A stretch of DNA of 64,000 nucleotides. Source: Adiantum capillus-veneris (lineage: Eukaryota; Streptophyta; Polypodiopsida; Polypodiales; Pteridaceae). A model generated the notes under the pieces. That model was not told the DNA's origin and did no database searches. It was given only the letters and a program-made list of their open reading frames with translations. Each line of letters opens with the position of its first letter. Within the stretch, counting starts at the first letter, position 1. A program made the translations under genes and the position numbers. Location: positions 104,085,587 through 104,149,586 of the forward strand of contig CM043964.1 in NCBI GenBank assembly GCA_014529385.2. Reading direction: 5' to 3'. Positions 33,511 through 45,525 of the stretch are shown here, one piece after another.

Positions 33511-36299
33511 ACATAACTTTGATTGTAAATTAGCGTGGCTTACCTGTCCATGAATAAAAGGTACCGGAATAATGCAAGGAAACCTTGGCGTAACTTTCCA
33601 TGCAGTTGTGAGCCAGATTTTCTACTCGCATGAGTATCTTGAACAGTCCGTTACATGTTCATCCCTAATGAAGGTGACTTGCCAACATGCTCTGTCGGCA
33701 CACCTGGTAAGTCCTTGACGTATGAAAGTATTGACACAATCTCCAACCCCACCACAAGAGGTGTTCAAAGTCAAAAATCGTACTTAAGCAAATTCTAGAA
33801 TAGGGGGAAACTCATCAATTTAGAAATGTGTTGTGTCAACGTATGCTCTTAGCAGATCCTTTAGCCCAAGATTACTCTTTGTAATCTTTGTAATCTGCCA
33901 ATCCCCTTGGATAACTGACAGTACTAAGGTGTGTTTTCCTTACGGTTTACAGACAGTCATCCCAGATGACTGGTAAACGGGAAATTACAGTAGTGTTTAA
34001 CATTGGTGAAGAATCAACAATGTCCGAAATAACCATCGTGGTTAACTTGGAAAAATCCACAAATGCCCAAACCGAGCCATGACCTCTATTGGTGATTTAT
34101 AGACTCAAAGGTGATCTCATAGAGATAGTGCACATAAAGTGCAAAATGCTTCATAAGCAACAACTTGAGGAATATGCATGCCGTTCCAAATCAGCCTTTG
34201 CTAAACACTAGGGCCCATAACACCTAGTGTGCATGCATTTAGCAAAAAACAGATCCAAACCTGTATTTCAATGGTAATTCTTGCCAATACTTATGGCAAA
34301 TGTGATGCGCCTAGCACACATTAACAGGAATGTAAATAGTTCTGAAAAGAAACTAAATACTTTCATTTGCAATCTTTTGCAAGCTTTGCTTAAACGTCTG
34401 AATCATAATAGAAGGTGAAACAGTGACCGCTTCTAGATACAAACAATGAAACTTTTTCATTTGCTATATGTATAAACAACCATCTGTGATGTTGTTTAGC
34501 AATACTTTTACCTTAATAAGTCATTCTAAGTATCCGGAAATTTCTGGCCACGAAATTGCTCCTGATACGTCGTGCTAAAAATGGTTTAGAAAACATATGC
34601 GACCAGCACTTAGGGACATTGTCGTGACACATATGTGAAATAGGGGGCGCCAGTGTCAGTCCTAGAGACTCATATTCGCCACATGTGGAATATGTCTCAA
34701 CTAAGGATGTCTGAAAAAGAACATTCTACAAGTACAAGATGTACTTGTGTGTAGAGGAACTGCAAAACACTCCGCGACGAGTGTGAGAGGGGCCCTCATT
34801 ATCTTGCTCCACACTGGCTAAACCGAACTCCTTGAGTTCCTAGACCATGTTGTATCCCATGTGACAACATGTGCCAAATTGAACCCTACGAATAGGTTCG
34901 TAACAGCATAAGACAGAAAGATAGATTGGACACTTGGCCCAAAACACTTTGTGCCGACATGCCCTTGGCATGGCTCTGTAACAGTCAAGCGTACCTAGAC
35001 TTTTTGAAAAACCAAGCAAAGCATACTAAAAATGGAATAACACCAAATCAATAGATGCGTACCTGGAGAGTTGAACGTAATGTACACTTACATGTATTCA
35101 AATGGAGAGGAGCATGTCCCCTACCTGAAGAAAACAAACAGCATTACACTGGGAACCCTGGGTGTTGCCTTTGCAATCCAAGCCCTTGGATGAGAATCTA
35201 CGTAGTCAAACCGCTTGGTAAGACTCTTTGTAGAAACTGCTCAACTAGCAGATAACGGTAAACAACATAGTCAACCGTGTGGTAGATTGCGGAATTCTTT
35301 CCTTGAAAGTATAACTGGGAGAGATCAACTGTGATTCTCAATGCAGATCAACCTGTGATCCTGAATGCCTATGGGGTGATGTAACAATCACCTGCCGGGT
35401 CTTTATCTCAAAAACAATATGTCCCTAGATACGCCGTAGTGCTATAGTGAGAGCAAGAAATCCACATAAGTCAGATGTCTAGCTCGTACTAACAGCCATG
35501 CTGTCTCAACTATGTGCTGCCTCTAGACTCCATGGTATAGATCAGCTGATGTAAGTGCAAGAGTATCAAAAACTCAACTTGAGCATCGCACTAGAAACAA
35601 ATAGGACAAAAATGACACCCTAAACAACCATAATGACAAGACTTGTGCTTGTCCATTAACGGCGATGTGTACTTCCTTGGGTATATCTTGAAAACAATCA
35701 CCCAAAGAATGCCAACAGTTGGGTCTTACCCTTCTCCTGACATCGGCGCTTAGCCTGTTTGGCTCATAGCCCTTATGAAAAATAGTAGTCAATCGACGAA
35801 ACGATGAAGACTAATTTGAGTAGCATCGTAGCCACATGCTAGCTGTGAGTTAGAGCACCTTGGTTCAAGCTGACTCAAGAGCAGAATATGTAGCAAAAGC
35901 TTCTTAGAAGAGTTTCGTTATTCTTGAAAGAAATAAGAAAAAGAGAGAAAAGAAGAGCATGCTGGGCTGAGGAACTTTCCTTAAATTTGTAGAGTGTGTG
36001 CTCTTAGACATCTTATGCCTGAATTGTAGCTTATCCTGTAAGCATTCCACAATCTGTCTGTATGACGCTCTCATCGAGAGAGGCAACAAAAAACACAGTT
36101 AAATCTTGATCGTCTACCGTGTAGGGTCGTGACTGTATGAGGATGACTTGAAAGGGGCTCCTTGCCGGTGAATCTAGACAAAATTGTAGGTTCTTTTTAG
36201 TATTGTTGAGTGTTGATAGCAACCATGCAACAATCCATCCGTACTCTATCCTTGACAGAGTTGCTGGGTTAGAGTAAAAACCTATTTTATACCCCCTGG

Positions 36300-37910
36300 G
36301 TAACATGCCTTGCATACAAAAGTGGAAGCCCTTTGGCTACCGTGAAGGCCTTAAACATAAAAACCAACACATAAGTGTCATGCAGGAGCGAAACTGGGAG
36401 GGGTTCGGTGAGATGACAACAACTGAAGCAGCTCTAGTGTTGCAGCTTACAACTCCCCACATGCCTTGTATGTGGTGCATACATATCATGCAAACTCTGC
36501 TTGATGAGAGGTTATCTTATAGACAAAAGAGTTGAACACAGCTCTTTTTTCCCACACAAAAGAGAGACCGTGTCTCACCAAAAAAAAAGGCTCAACTAGG
36601 CAAACATTGGGATTATGCCTTGCATATTCCCTGTTGAAATCTATAACACACGCTCGTAGCAGTGTTCTATGTATCTCTGGAGCAAGTAAACCGTAGTACG
36701 TGCAATCATAAGGGAGCGAGCATCTCCATGAATAAAAAAGGTGTACCCTCACTCAACATACGAGGTCATGCTCAACTCGCAGAGTATGCCTTGTCATGCG
36801 AGTAGGGTGGATACCAATTCGGGCAAGCAAGAGAGTCCCAAGCAACATGTAATGAGTCTCAACCATATCATGTGAGTGACATGATGGTTAACTTCGGACC
36901 CTCATGCATGCCTTGCATGCCATGCATGCTAAGCTTTGCCAAGCCTTCATGCTTTGACAAGAGACTTTACCTGCATGTGATTACGGCATGCTATCACGAC
37001 CGGCCTTGCCGTCATGGTAGTAGGATTTGCGTTATCTTGGGATATCACTCAAATCTTCATGGATTCAGAAACCGGCCTTGATTTACCCGTACAACCATGT
37101 AAGGGAATACCATCAAGAGCTTGTATATGCCTTGCATATATGGCTCATTGGCACACATGAAAAATTCATAAAGAGTATGAGCGAGTAAACCATGGCTCAT
37201 GCAATAACTAGGGACATGCCCGTATCATGAATCCCAATGCATACTTGCCTCAAGGATACAAGATTATGCCCAATCCGTGAGGGCATGTCCTCGCCATGCA
37301 TGCAGAGTAGGTCAAAGTAACCTTCCACATACAAGAGTTTACTCTGACTCGAACAAATAGTGCACCTAGTGCCACAAGGATAACATACGGACACTCACAA
37401 CCATGCCGTAGACACTTATTGATGAGGTCCAAATCCCTTGGAAGCATAAAAACATGCCTTGTATGCATGGATCACACCTTGTGAAAGCTTGCTTAATAAA
37501 CTCAATCAACATACGAACATGCCGTGCATGCCATAAGTTGCCTATAATCCTCCTAGGAATGGACTTCTTCCTTATAGGGGGGTTTCCATAGAAAAATTAT
37601 AGGTACACATGTACACCAAGGCGTGTCGTACATGTTGTCTAGACATGTCTTACATGCCTGACACACGGAGTCCTACTCTAAGGTATGCATAATAGAACTC
37701 GTAAAGAAAACGATTCCTGCATGAAATTAAGGAATCCGCTCGCATGTCGACATACTTATGTGACATCTCGTCGTCATGCGCCTTTGTGCAGTTGTCTTTG
37801 CCGGAATGGTGGGTGCTCCCTTGATCTGGCAAACCGTATAGACAAGGTGGGGGCCCAATAGCATGGTCTTGCTTCACATGAAGGTTCTATAATGCAAACA
37901 TGCCATGCAT
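36300..37910. repeat. Dispersed ATGCCTTGCATG-type palindromic words
   Basis: Variants of CATGCCTTGCATG or TGCATGCC occur at about 36,305, 36,462, 36,615, 36,786, 36,903-36,930, 37,127, 37,453, 37,519, 37,655 and 37,898. Most keep ATGCC followed by TTGCAT or GTGCAT. They are not evenly spaced, so this is not a simple tandem repeat. The area is in the internal region of the non-coding LTR element. Confidence 0.55.
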
Positions 37911-38418
37911 GTATAGAAAACAAGGATTTCTCATCTTGCATGTAGTAAAAACCGTCCTCTTTGTGGCTTGTCAAAGCACGTGAGCGATGGCTTTCGGAGG
38001 TCGGAGACTTGGCACTGCTTTTATACTGTGAAGCAGGTGGGAAGGCACCCTTGCAAACCTTATAGGGGTTTTTTTTTAATTAAAAAAAACTAAAAATAAA
38101 TAAATAACGAAACCTGCAGCGATGGCGGAACTGCGCCTTGACAGAGTGGACGACACCGTGCCTTGCGTGCAGAATTGGGAGATGAGCAGGTGTCGAAAAA
38201 GATGCAGCTCCGCCTTGCGATCCTACAGAGACCAACTCCGCCTGTTTCGGTGCAGGTCAGCCGGCGACCCTCCTCGTGTTAGCCGCCCCTCACACGGAGT
38301 AACGAGATTCCCTGCTTGTACTCAAGGGGTCATGCCCGCCCTGCAGAATCGAGGAGAGGACATACTCATGGATCTTGCCCACGACCCACCTCCATGGAAC
38401 TTCGAGAGAGAGACAACG

Positions 38419-38452
<34 letters not shown>

Positions 38453-38507
38453 TTGCAAGGCCTGCCTCTTCCCTTCACCCCTCCTCCATGGCTGCCTTCG
38501 ATCGTGA

Positions 38508-38519
38508 GCTCTGATATCA
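38508..38519 (-). other. Primer-binding site of the non-coding LTR element
   Basis: The minus strand reads TGATATCAGAGC one base after the LTR end, eleven of twelve bases matching the initiator-Met primer site. Confidence 0.75.
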
Positions 38520-38520
38520 G

Positions 38521-38694
38521 TGTAAGAAACTAGGCAACTAGGCTCTGGTAGATCCTCCTCCAACCTCCCTTTATAGGGAGGCCCCTAGCCCCTTGCCCTA
38601 GACGGATCCCCTGTCCACACTGCCTAGCCCGGCCCTTGGCCTTAGTTCTTGCCTAGCCTAGTTCTTAGGGTACAGGCCCCGTGTCCTGACAACA
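38521..38694 (-). repeat. LTR of the non-coding element
   Basis: On the minus strand it begins TGTTGTCAGGAC and ends TTTCTTACA, 174 bp, with CCTATAAAGG (about 38,568-38,577) as a promoter box. The adjoining host bases ACATT (38,695-38,699) match the intact site at 42,252-42,256. Confidence 0.75.
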
Positions 38695-38784
38695 ACATTA
38701 ACCATTTTCACGTACCTGGAGGGTTTTCTCCCACAACTCTGGCCATGTCTGATAGGTCCTCTGCAACCCTGCCATGTGATGGTG
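38695..38784. repeat. Tandem duplication, unit A (right part)
   Basis: 90 bp matching 42,252-42,341 with two substitutions. It directly precedes unit B and shows that unit A once ran to the same endpoint before the LTR-element insertion. Confidence 0.9.
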
Positions 38785-38863
38785 TCTTTTTATAACGGCA
38801 CCACATTTGCGCGAGAGTATCACATTTGGCATTTTCAACCCCATGTAAAGATTTTGCATAAGG

Positions 38864-39287
38864 CTAGTGCTTTTGTGAGGGCACCACATTTGGCATAATA
38901 TAGCCCTTGACTAGCAATCTCACTATGAATTCTCTCATCTCGTGTAATGCCACAAGCCTGCAAAGTGCAGGCATAGGTGATTTGCATCTGGAGAGAGGCC
39001 TTCCCTTGGCATCCAATAAAAGCAGCACAATGCTTCCTTGCCACGGCCATAATGGGCATGTTGCAATCACTCGCTCTCTAAGAGATGATGTTTCAGAGAG
39101 AACTCTCATCTAGGACTTTTCGTGCTCTTTTGAGGGTGCCATATTTCTCCAATAGCCCGTTGACTAGGTATCTCATGTTACTCCTCTCACCTAGATGAAG
39201 ATGGGAGCATAGGTGAATGCAATTGGACAAGGCCTTCTCTTTACATTCGGTTATGTCAGTGAATGTGCTGCCATTTTGTAGACACAA
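38864..39287 (-). pseudogene. PPR fragments, duplicate copy
   Basis: Copy of 30,953-31,376 within the tandem duplication, nearly identical. Confidence 0.7.
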
Positions 39288-39797
39288 TACAAATAATTCT
39301 TACATGAGGACGAGAGAGCTACATGCTAGAGAGAGAGAGTGAGAGAGAGAGAGAGAGGGAGGGAGAGGGAGAGATTGCAACTTATGTGGTGTGGAGACTC
39401 TATAGAAGGTCGGACCAGGTGACTGCTGATTGCGCACGTGAGACCGTTGAAGGCGTGGATACAAAAACATGGGCAAAGAAATGGCCATGTGCCACATGGG
39501 AGGAGCAACCAGATTATTGAACGACAATGTTATGCAAACGAAGTACCTAGAGTGTGTTAGAGGTCGTCGCGATCGGACGTCTGCAGCATAGCTCACCAGC
39601 ATTAACATAATGTCAATACTCAGAGAAGTGAGTCGGATGGGGCACATAGACTCTTTGAGGGTGTCAACCTCAAGAAATGAACCTAGTGACCTAAGCTATC
39701 ATCACCACGGGCGCAATTTTTGGGCGAGGAATTTCTGGCAAGCGCTTTTTAAGAATCGGGCGAGCGGATTCCCAAAAGAAGGGATAATCTACCCATC

Positions 39798-39853
<56 letters not shown>

Positions 39854-39857
<4 letters not shown>

Positions 39858-40440
39858 GTCAAAAAGAGATCGCCCTCAATGTTCGCATTGGTGGGCTGCC
39901 AAGTGACTGGCACGGGGAGGGAGACCTCAAGTTCCATGAAGCCATTGCCCGCATCCAGACAACAAATCACATGATCGAGTGGGGTCCAACAACAATCGAC
40001 TCCATCACACACGAGCATCGCACCAATCATGCGATCGTCACTTTCAAAACAAAAGTGGACCGAATTAAACTCCTTGAACAATCAAGGCTTCTCAAAGGCA
40101 CTAAAGTCTGGTTCGCAGACGATCTTACCCCCGGTCAACTCAAGCAGAAGAAGGCAGAACTACAAAAGGTACGAGCAGCAGGCACGGCAGGAAAATGGGC
40201 AGTCTATCGAGGAGGAATAGCCATCATTCAAGAGTTCCGAACTCCTAAAATGGTTCCCCTCTCCCCTACCACCCCTTAGGTTTTAAGTTTTGTTCATCCC
40301 ATTTTATCTTTTGTTTACCCCTCACTGGACCCTCAGTCCTTAACTGAGATGTATCTGCCCTTCACTTAGAAGGAATCTTTGTAATGCATTTTTTTTTCGG
40401 TCCCATAGGTCATATTTGACCTCCGTGGACGATAATTCAA

Positions 40441-40506
<66 letters not shown>
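39854..40506 (+). mobile_element. ORF1-only LINE-like insert in a (TC)n tract
   Basis: Present in unit B and absent from unit A, which gives a clean empty site. The left flank is (TC)nCCAAC and the right flank is the (TC)n tail followed by CCAAC, consistent with a target duplication that includes CCAAC. The 3' part after the stop reads through TTTGTAATGC, T9, TCGGTCCCATAGGTC and AATTCAATCTATC into (TC)n. The simple-sequence tail is as expected for a non-LTR element ending in a microsatellite-like repeat. Confidence 0.75.
39857..40279 (+). CDS. LINE ORF1-like protein, 5'-truncated
   Basis: Open from the edge of the (TC)n tract to TAG at 40,277-40,279, about 140 codons with no break. It reads 'EIALNVRIGGLPSDWHGEGD' near the start, then 'TNHAIVTFKTKVDRIKLLEQ', 'GTKVWFADDLTPGQLKQKK' and 'GKWAVYRGG'. 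The R-I-x-G-L-P start, the V-x-F block and the D-D-L-T-P-x-Q motif are typical of the RNA-binding ORF1 of L1/I-like LINEs in plants and algae. No reverse transcriptase or endonuclease follows; instead there is about 165 bp of 3' UTR and a (TC)n tail. The start is lost by 5' truncation or by insertion into the microsatellite. Confidence 0.75.
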
Positions 40507-40510
<4 letters not shown>

Positions 40511-40741
40511 TAAAATTTGATTGTCGGTTCACGGCCAACTTACATTCAAACAAAAACCACCATGGATGCATTCAATACGCTATTAATAAGACAAACAGAA
40601 GTTCCTTACACACAATTATGGTCTATTTCATATAGCAAACCCCAAATCTATGTGTTCCATTGCATCAAAAGTAAATACATATGGGGAGGGGGATACATCA
40701 TGGGTGAGGTGGATGAAAGAAGGTCGGTGGGGGGCCATATG

Positions 40742-43700
40742 CTATGGGAGGAAACAAAGGTCGTGCCAACGGGGGCAATGCACCAAATGGTGGGGGAACT
40801 CATCCAAATGGCAGAGGGTACGAACTATATGTGGGGGGGCTGTAGGTAGTGAAAGAGGCAATGGATCAACTCCGGGCGGGGCCTCAGATGTGGAGGCAAT
40901 GAATGCACTGGGATGGTTCAATTGCACGCCATGCCAAAACTGGGGCTGTGAAAGTGGGATATGGAGTTGCTACTGCCCCGCCCTGACTGCTGAGTGGTGT
41001 CGGGAAAGGTGGCTCTAGCATATGAAGCTTCTCTATCACTTGCTTTGGTTGCTTAGGTACGTGAGCTCTGTCACTCCTATGAAACATCGATGTCGAGCCT
41101 AAATTGGAACGTAGGTGTTGAGATGGCTCTAGACAAGCACTGAAAACTGACCAAGCCTTCTCACAACTGATGCAATGCCTGCGTTGTAGTAAACATTGTG
41201 CTGCCGATGTCACCACTCCTGCAAGACAATCCAACACAGTATCTCCCATGTCTGTGAAGGTACCTAGTAGCCATCTATAAAAATAAAGTAATCTTTAGAT
41301 TTGTTATACCTATAATTTTATAGGAACATGAAGAAAAACTTCCAAATAGTTTCTACCACCTGGCAAACACTGGACTCCTCTCAACACCTCTACGATAAGG
41401 CCTGCCCATACGATCAAGCGTCCACTCTGTCGAATCTGAACCTGGTAGCTTCTCCCACAACATGTAGTCATCTGGAGAGAAGCCACATACATTTGCTGCA
41501 ATCTCTCTATCCGCTCGACCATACCTCGGAAGCCGACACCCACCGGTTCTAGGGGGTGAAAAAATGACCAGCAACAAAGTACCAACCTACGAATAACAGT
41601 AAAACGTTGTTATTTTGAAATGCTAACATCAAAGTTACTATTCAATATCAAAACCAAAAATAACATACCCCCTCTACATAGTATTGAACAATCGTGCAAC
41701 TAGACTCCGGCACCCGTATGTAGAATATCCTCAACAACTGGAATCGAGCTTCCTCTGCCTTCGAAGTGACAATGGACAGATGTTATGCACAACATATCGC
41801 CACAACCATACCATCAACCAAAAGAAACTCGGTTGCCAGAAGGAATGCAACATCCACAGGCTCACTATCCCATTGGTTTTATAAAGGAACCCCACCCGTA
41901 CTAACTGCATGTGGCCTAGTGTGTAAGGGAAAGGCCATGTACATCAAACGTACGTCACCCAATCTCCAGGTGGGGTTCATCTGCCCTGTTCCTGATAGTA
42001 GAGAGCCCAAGAATCTATGTAGTGACTGGATAGAACTGCATGCAATCTTTGTTAGCACTAAAATTGTGGACATAACTTTGATTGTAAATTAGCGTGGCTT
42101 ACCTGTTTATTGCACAACACATCTGGAATAGCTTGTGCCAAGCACATGACACTAGCATGAACTTCAAGGTTGCGTGGCTCTACATGCATATCTGTATGTA
42201 GCAACATAAGATCAATTATATCTTTCAAGCAATGCTAAAAAGAACAACACAACATTAACCATTTTCACGTACCTGGAGGGTTTTCTCCCACAACTTTGGC
42301 CATGTCTGATAGGTCCTCTGCAGCCCTGCCATGTGATGGTGAACATGGAGGGGATTCTTGGATGCCCCGTGTTGGTCTAGAAGGAAAGTGTTGGTACATT
42401 GTGGCTCATAGCACCAAGGCTATGAGCACTATCGCTGACTTCTACAAAATACTCCTCAACCACATGCTCGCTCTCATTATCATTGGAAACAACAGCCCTC
42501 TTCTTTCTCTTCCCACATTGTCGGTCAGCCAATGGTGCTTGCAGGTCTTTCTTTGTGGCCTGTTTCTTTTTGTCCGGTTTCTTTGATGTGTTTGGAGATA
42601 GATCATCCTCTATCACAATGGATTTCTTCTGTGACAGAGTATGCTCCGCTAATAATTAAAAAAGAACAGTTATTGAGCCCATGTTGTATTGCTGCATGGC
42701 AAAGGTAAAAACTATATAGTATGATACCTATGTATAGTGCTTCCTCTTTGGGTGGGTACTCCTTGTCCGGTTAGTACAGCCACCAAGGACACTTGAGCCA
42801 CGCTCCCTTTGGCTGCAAGTCATCTATCCACTCGTCAGGATATAAGCCCGTCTCCTCTCTCTCCGACAAGCACCATGCATCACTGGGGTGCTCGGGAATG
42901 GGGAAGACAAGAGGATCTCTTCACCATCTACAAGATAGACCACAATGTTTTGAGCCACCGAGAACAAGATTAGTCTATCCTACTATATTCTTAATTTGTC
43001 AATTAAAGATGTCAAACCTGTACAACAAGCATCATGCCGTGCAAGAAAAGTGGGGTTGCTCTTCGGGATCCTGTGTGGACTTGATCCAAGCACTCCACTT
43101 CTTGAAGGCCTTGTCAAAGTGCTTTCGTCTGTATGTCAGTAATATGTGGGCAAGTGTGCAACCATACCTACCTTCAACCTTCTTGTGTTGGATAGAAACA
43201 TTATGATTCTCGCCCTCCATTTTCTCGGCCATCGCAAGCACTCTCCTGCAGCAAATAATAAGTCACAAGTTAGATTATGAACAAATTGCTAGCTGGTTCA
43301 CATAATCACTAAATCTAACCTTTCCAATTGCCACCAATACACGTGATATTGAAGCCACTGGATCCAGGGCTTGTCCATCACCCTATGCCATTCTCCTTCA
43401 ATGATGCATCACCACCTTGGAGCAAATCAATCAAGTGGCACTTCCTAGCAAAGGAAAAGCAAGACTTATTTTTCATTGCTACATAATAAAAAGAGAAAGA
43501 TATCGAATGATTTAAATGACATTTACTTACTCTTTTAGGCTAATGCGTGCACGCGCAACCTCTGTCACTCTCGAGGTGTCATTTTGGTGGTCTTCTCGTC
43601 CCAACTTGTAAATGATATACATTTCTGGAAAAAATCGTTGCCATTCTCTGGATTTGCAATGGTGGCTATCTCAAGCCCTTTGTGCGTGAAATATTGCTCT

Positions 43701-44923
43701 CTTTGAGATGGCGCTAGATTGATGCTTTCCTCGTATGCGTCATGTGCCAACTCGTAGTCAAAACTCCCTTTTGATGGTAGCCCTTTCGTTTTACTACTAT
43801 ACATAACATCGAACTCTTCCTATCATTTGCCAAGGACTCGATCAAAATACACATAATAAGATTTCTCAATCAAAACATATTCTCATTTAGCGTTGGTTTC
43901 AAGCATACCTTCCAAATGAGTTGCGCAAGGACATCCATTGGCAATTTTAGCCACTTTGATTTGTTTGGACCCCTAAAATTGAAAGCCCTTTTTGCTGCCA
44001 GACGTGCTCTTTCGGAGAAATTTCTGCAAAAGTGAAGTAGGGTCCACCAACCCTAGCTTTCTCATCATGAAAATATGATGAGCAATTGTGTGAGGCACTG
44101 AAACCCTTGTGGCCCTGTTTAACACTTGATTGTAATTTACATTGTCAAAAAAATAAGAGGCATTTACATTCGCAAAAAAATAGTTGGGCTTACCTATTGA
44201 TCATTCTCAAAAATCAATAGAAACTCCGTTGTCTCATGGGGTTGAAAATCAACAAGAACGCACTCCACCTTTGGTGCCTTCTCAATTGGGATGTCATTCT
44301 CGTTCATCCATCGCATCCATGCCTCCAACCTATGATTACCATACCAAACCAAAAAGTACCTCTCGACCATGTGACTAAGCTCGGGGATTTGACGAAGCTC
44401 TTTATCCAAATCATATGACATTGCAAGATCTCTCGAAGTGTGACCACAACAAGAAAATTGCTTATGATCCTCCTCAGGAATCCATTCACTAACAATAAAT
44501 CTTGCCATGCTTGGTTGGTAGCTTTTGTTTGCAATGGATAATTGCAAATCCACCTTAGGTCATTATGCATGCGGATGGTGGAGTTTGAAAGAAGTCAACA
44601 TAGAGGCAAGTATGGAAGTATGCCATCGTATGGAGCTCTATGAGAATCCACCTAGCCCAATGAAATGTGCTTGTCTACCACATTTCCAAACGCTTCATCT
44701 CTTACATCTTCAATTGTGGTAGTTGTTTCCACATGACGACTCAATCCTCCACTTGATTGTATTGTTCCATCCACTCCGGTTACGATGGACACAATCCAAT
44801 CTAAGAACTCAAGGCTTGAGATTGTTCGGTCTCTTGAGTGCATTGTGGAGGGGCTTCTTGAAATGTAGTAACATCAACCTCATCCAAGGCACCAGTATTT
44901 TTGGATTGATTTCTTATTCTCAT
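40742..44923 (-). pseudogene. N4/N6 DNA methyltransferase-like gene, near full-length (unit B and flank)
   Basis: Multi-exon, minus strand, ATG at 44,923. Coding blocks in order: the N-terminal block (44,923 to about 44,650); about 44,205-44,570, with 'SCCGHTSRDLAMSYDLDKEL' and 'RLEAWMRWMNENDIP', donor GTAAGC; about 43,925-44,125, 'RKLGLVDPTSLLQKFLRKST'; about 43,530-43,830; about 43,280-43,470, 'DKPWIQWLQYHVYWWQLE'; 43,032-43,241; about 42,730-42,950; 42,377-42,640 (Lys-rich); about 42,108-42,240; then the methyltransferase exons as in unit A, ending near 40,742. Most blocks carry an in-frame stop or one-base frameshift, and the last exon has lost two bases (GGGATGG against GGGAGATGG), so it is probably a pseudogene. 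The codon pattern remains clear, so decay is recent. Confidence 0.6.
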
Positions 44924-44950
44924 ACTTGCGCTAAAGAATTAAAGAAGATA

Positions 44951-45154
44951 GATATAAGTATGACTTATGAGAAATTGTAGCTAAGAGTTTGAGAAAGATA
45001 AGTGAGCAAAAGAAGACTTGACAGAGAGAGATCTGTGCAATACAAGAAAATAGAGATGAGGAAAGATAGAGAAATGAAAAGAGTGTGTCAATGCTCTTTG
45101 TAAAGATTTCAAATTTTATTAATCAAAACTAAATTTTTAATTTAATTAAGTTGA
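44951..45154. other. No feature recognised
   Basis: AT-rich DNA between the methyltransferase-like gene and the alternating purine-pyrimidine tract; could hold the gene's promoter. Confidence 0.35.
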
Positions 45155-45486
45155 AATGTGTGTGTGTGTGAGAGAGGTGGGTGAAGATGTGTGTGTGCGC
45201 ATGCATGCGTGTGTGTGCATATGTGCATATGCACGCGTATGTGTGCGTACGTGCGTATATGTGCGCCTGTGCGTGTGCATATATGTGGGCTTGTGCGTGT
45301 GTGTGTGCGTGTCTTTGTGCCACAACAACATGCACACACGTCCTGGTGTGTGTGTGGGTACACACACACACATGCGCATGTCAACGTGTGTGTGTGTTTA
45401 CACAAATACGCACTGCATACACATGCCAGCGTGTAAGTGTGTGTGTACACATACACACGCATGGACTTGCCAACGCGTGTGTGTGT

Positions 45487-45525
<39 letters not shown>

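Larger units (their letters stand above)
30851..33549. repeat. Tandem duplication, unit A (left part)
   Basis: Matches 38,783-42,107 in the same orientation (offset 7,911-7,932 at the left, 8,559-8,576 at the right; the change is caused mainly by a LINE insertion in unit B). Unit A continues at 38,695-38,784 (equivalent to 42,252-42,341) after a 5.1-kb insertion that replaced about 145 bp. The head-to-tail junction is at 38,783-38,784, where only TG is shared by the two parental breakpoints. Confidence 0.93.
33550..38694 (-). mobile_element. Non-coding LTR element (5' LTR kept, 3' LTR missing)
   Basis: A 5.1-kb insertion in unit A relative to unit B. Its right end is a 174-bp LTR (38,521-38,694) with a primer site, so the element reads leftward. 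Between 33,550 and 38,500 there is no open frame with a retroelement domain on either strand: no protease, reverse transcriptase, RNase H or integrase motif was seen. The left end has no LTR copy, and about 145 bp of the host unit (42,107-42,251 equivalent) is missing, so the 3' LTR was probably lost in a deletion. This fits a large non-autonomous LTR derivative (LARD type), but only by elimination. Confidence 0.6.
38783..42341. repeat. Tandem duplication, unit B
   Basis: Unit of 3,559 bp including a LINE-like insert (39,854-40,506). It spans PPR fragments, an (AG)n tract, a (TC)n tract and the last exons of the methyltransferase-like gene. Right of 42,341 the gene continues as single-copy DNA. 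Confidence 0.92.

Noticed and set aside
35055-37470. Assorted 60-94 codon frames in the non-coding LTR element
   Set aside because: Short, on both strands, no domain, no consistent frame. I see no gene there.
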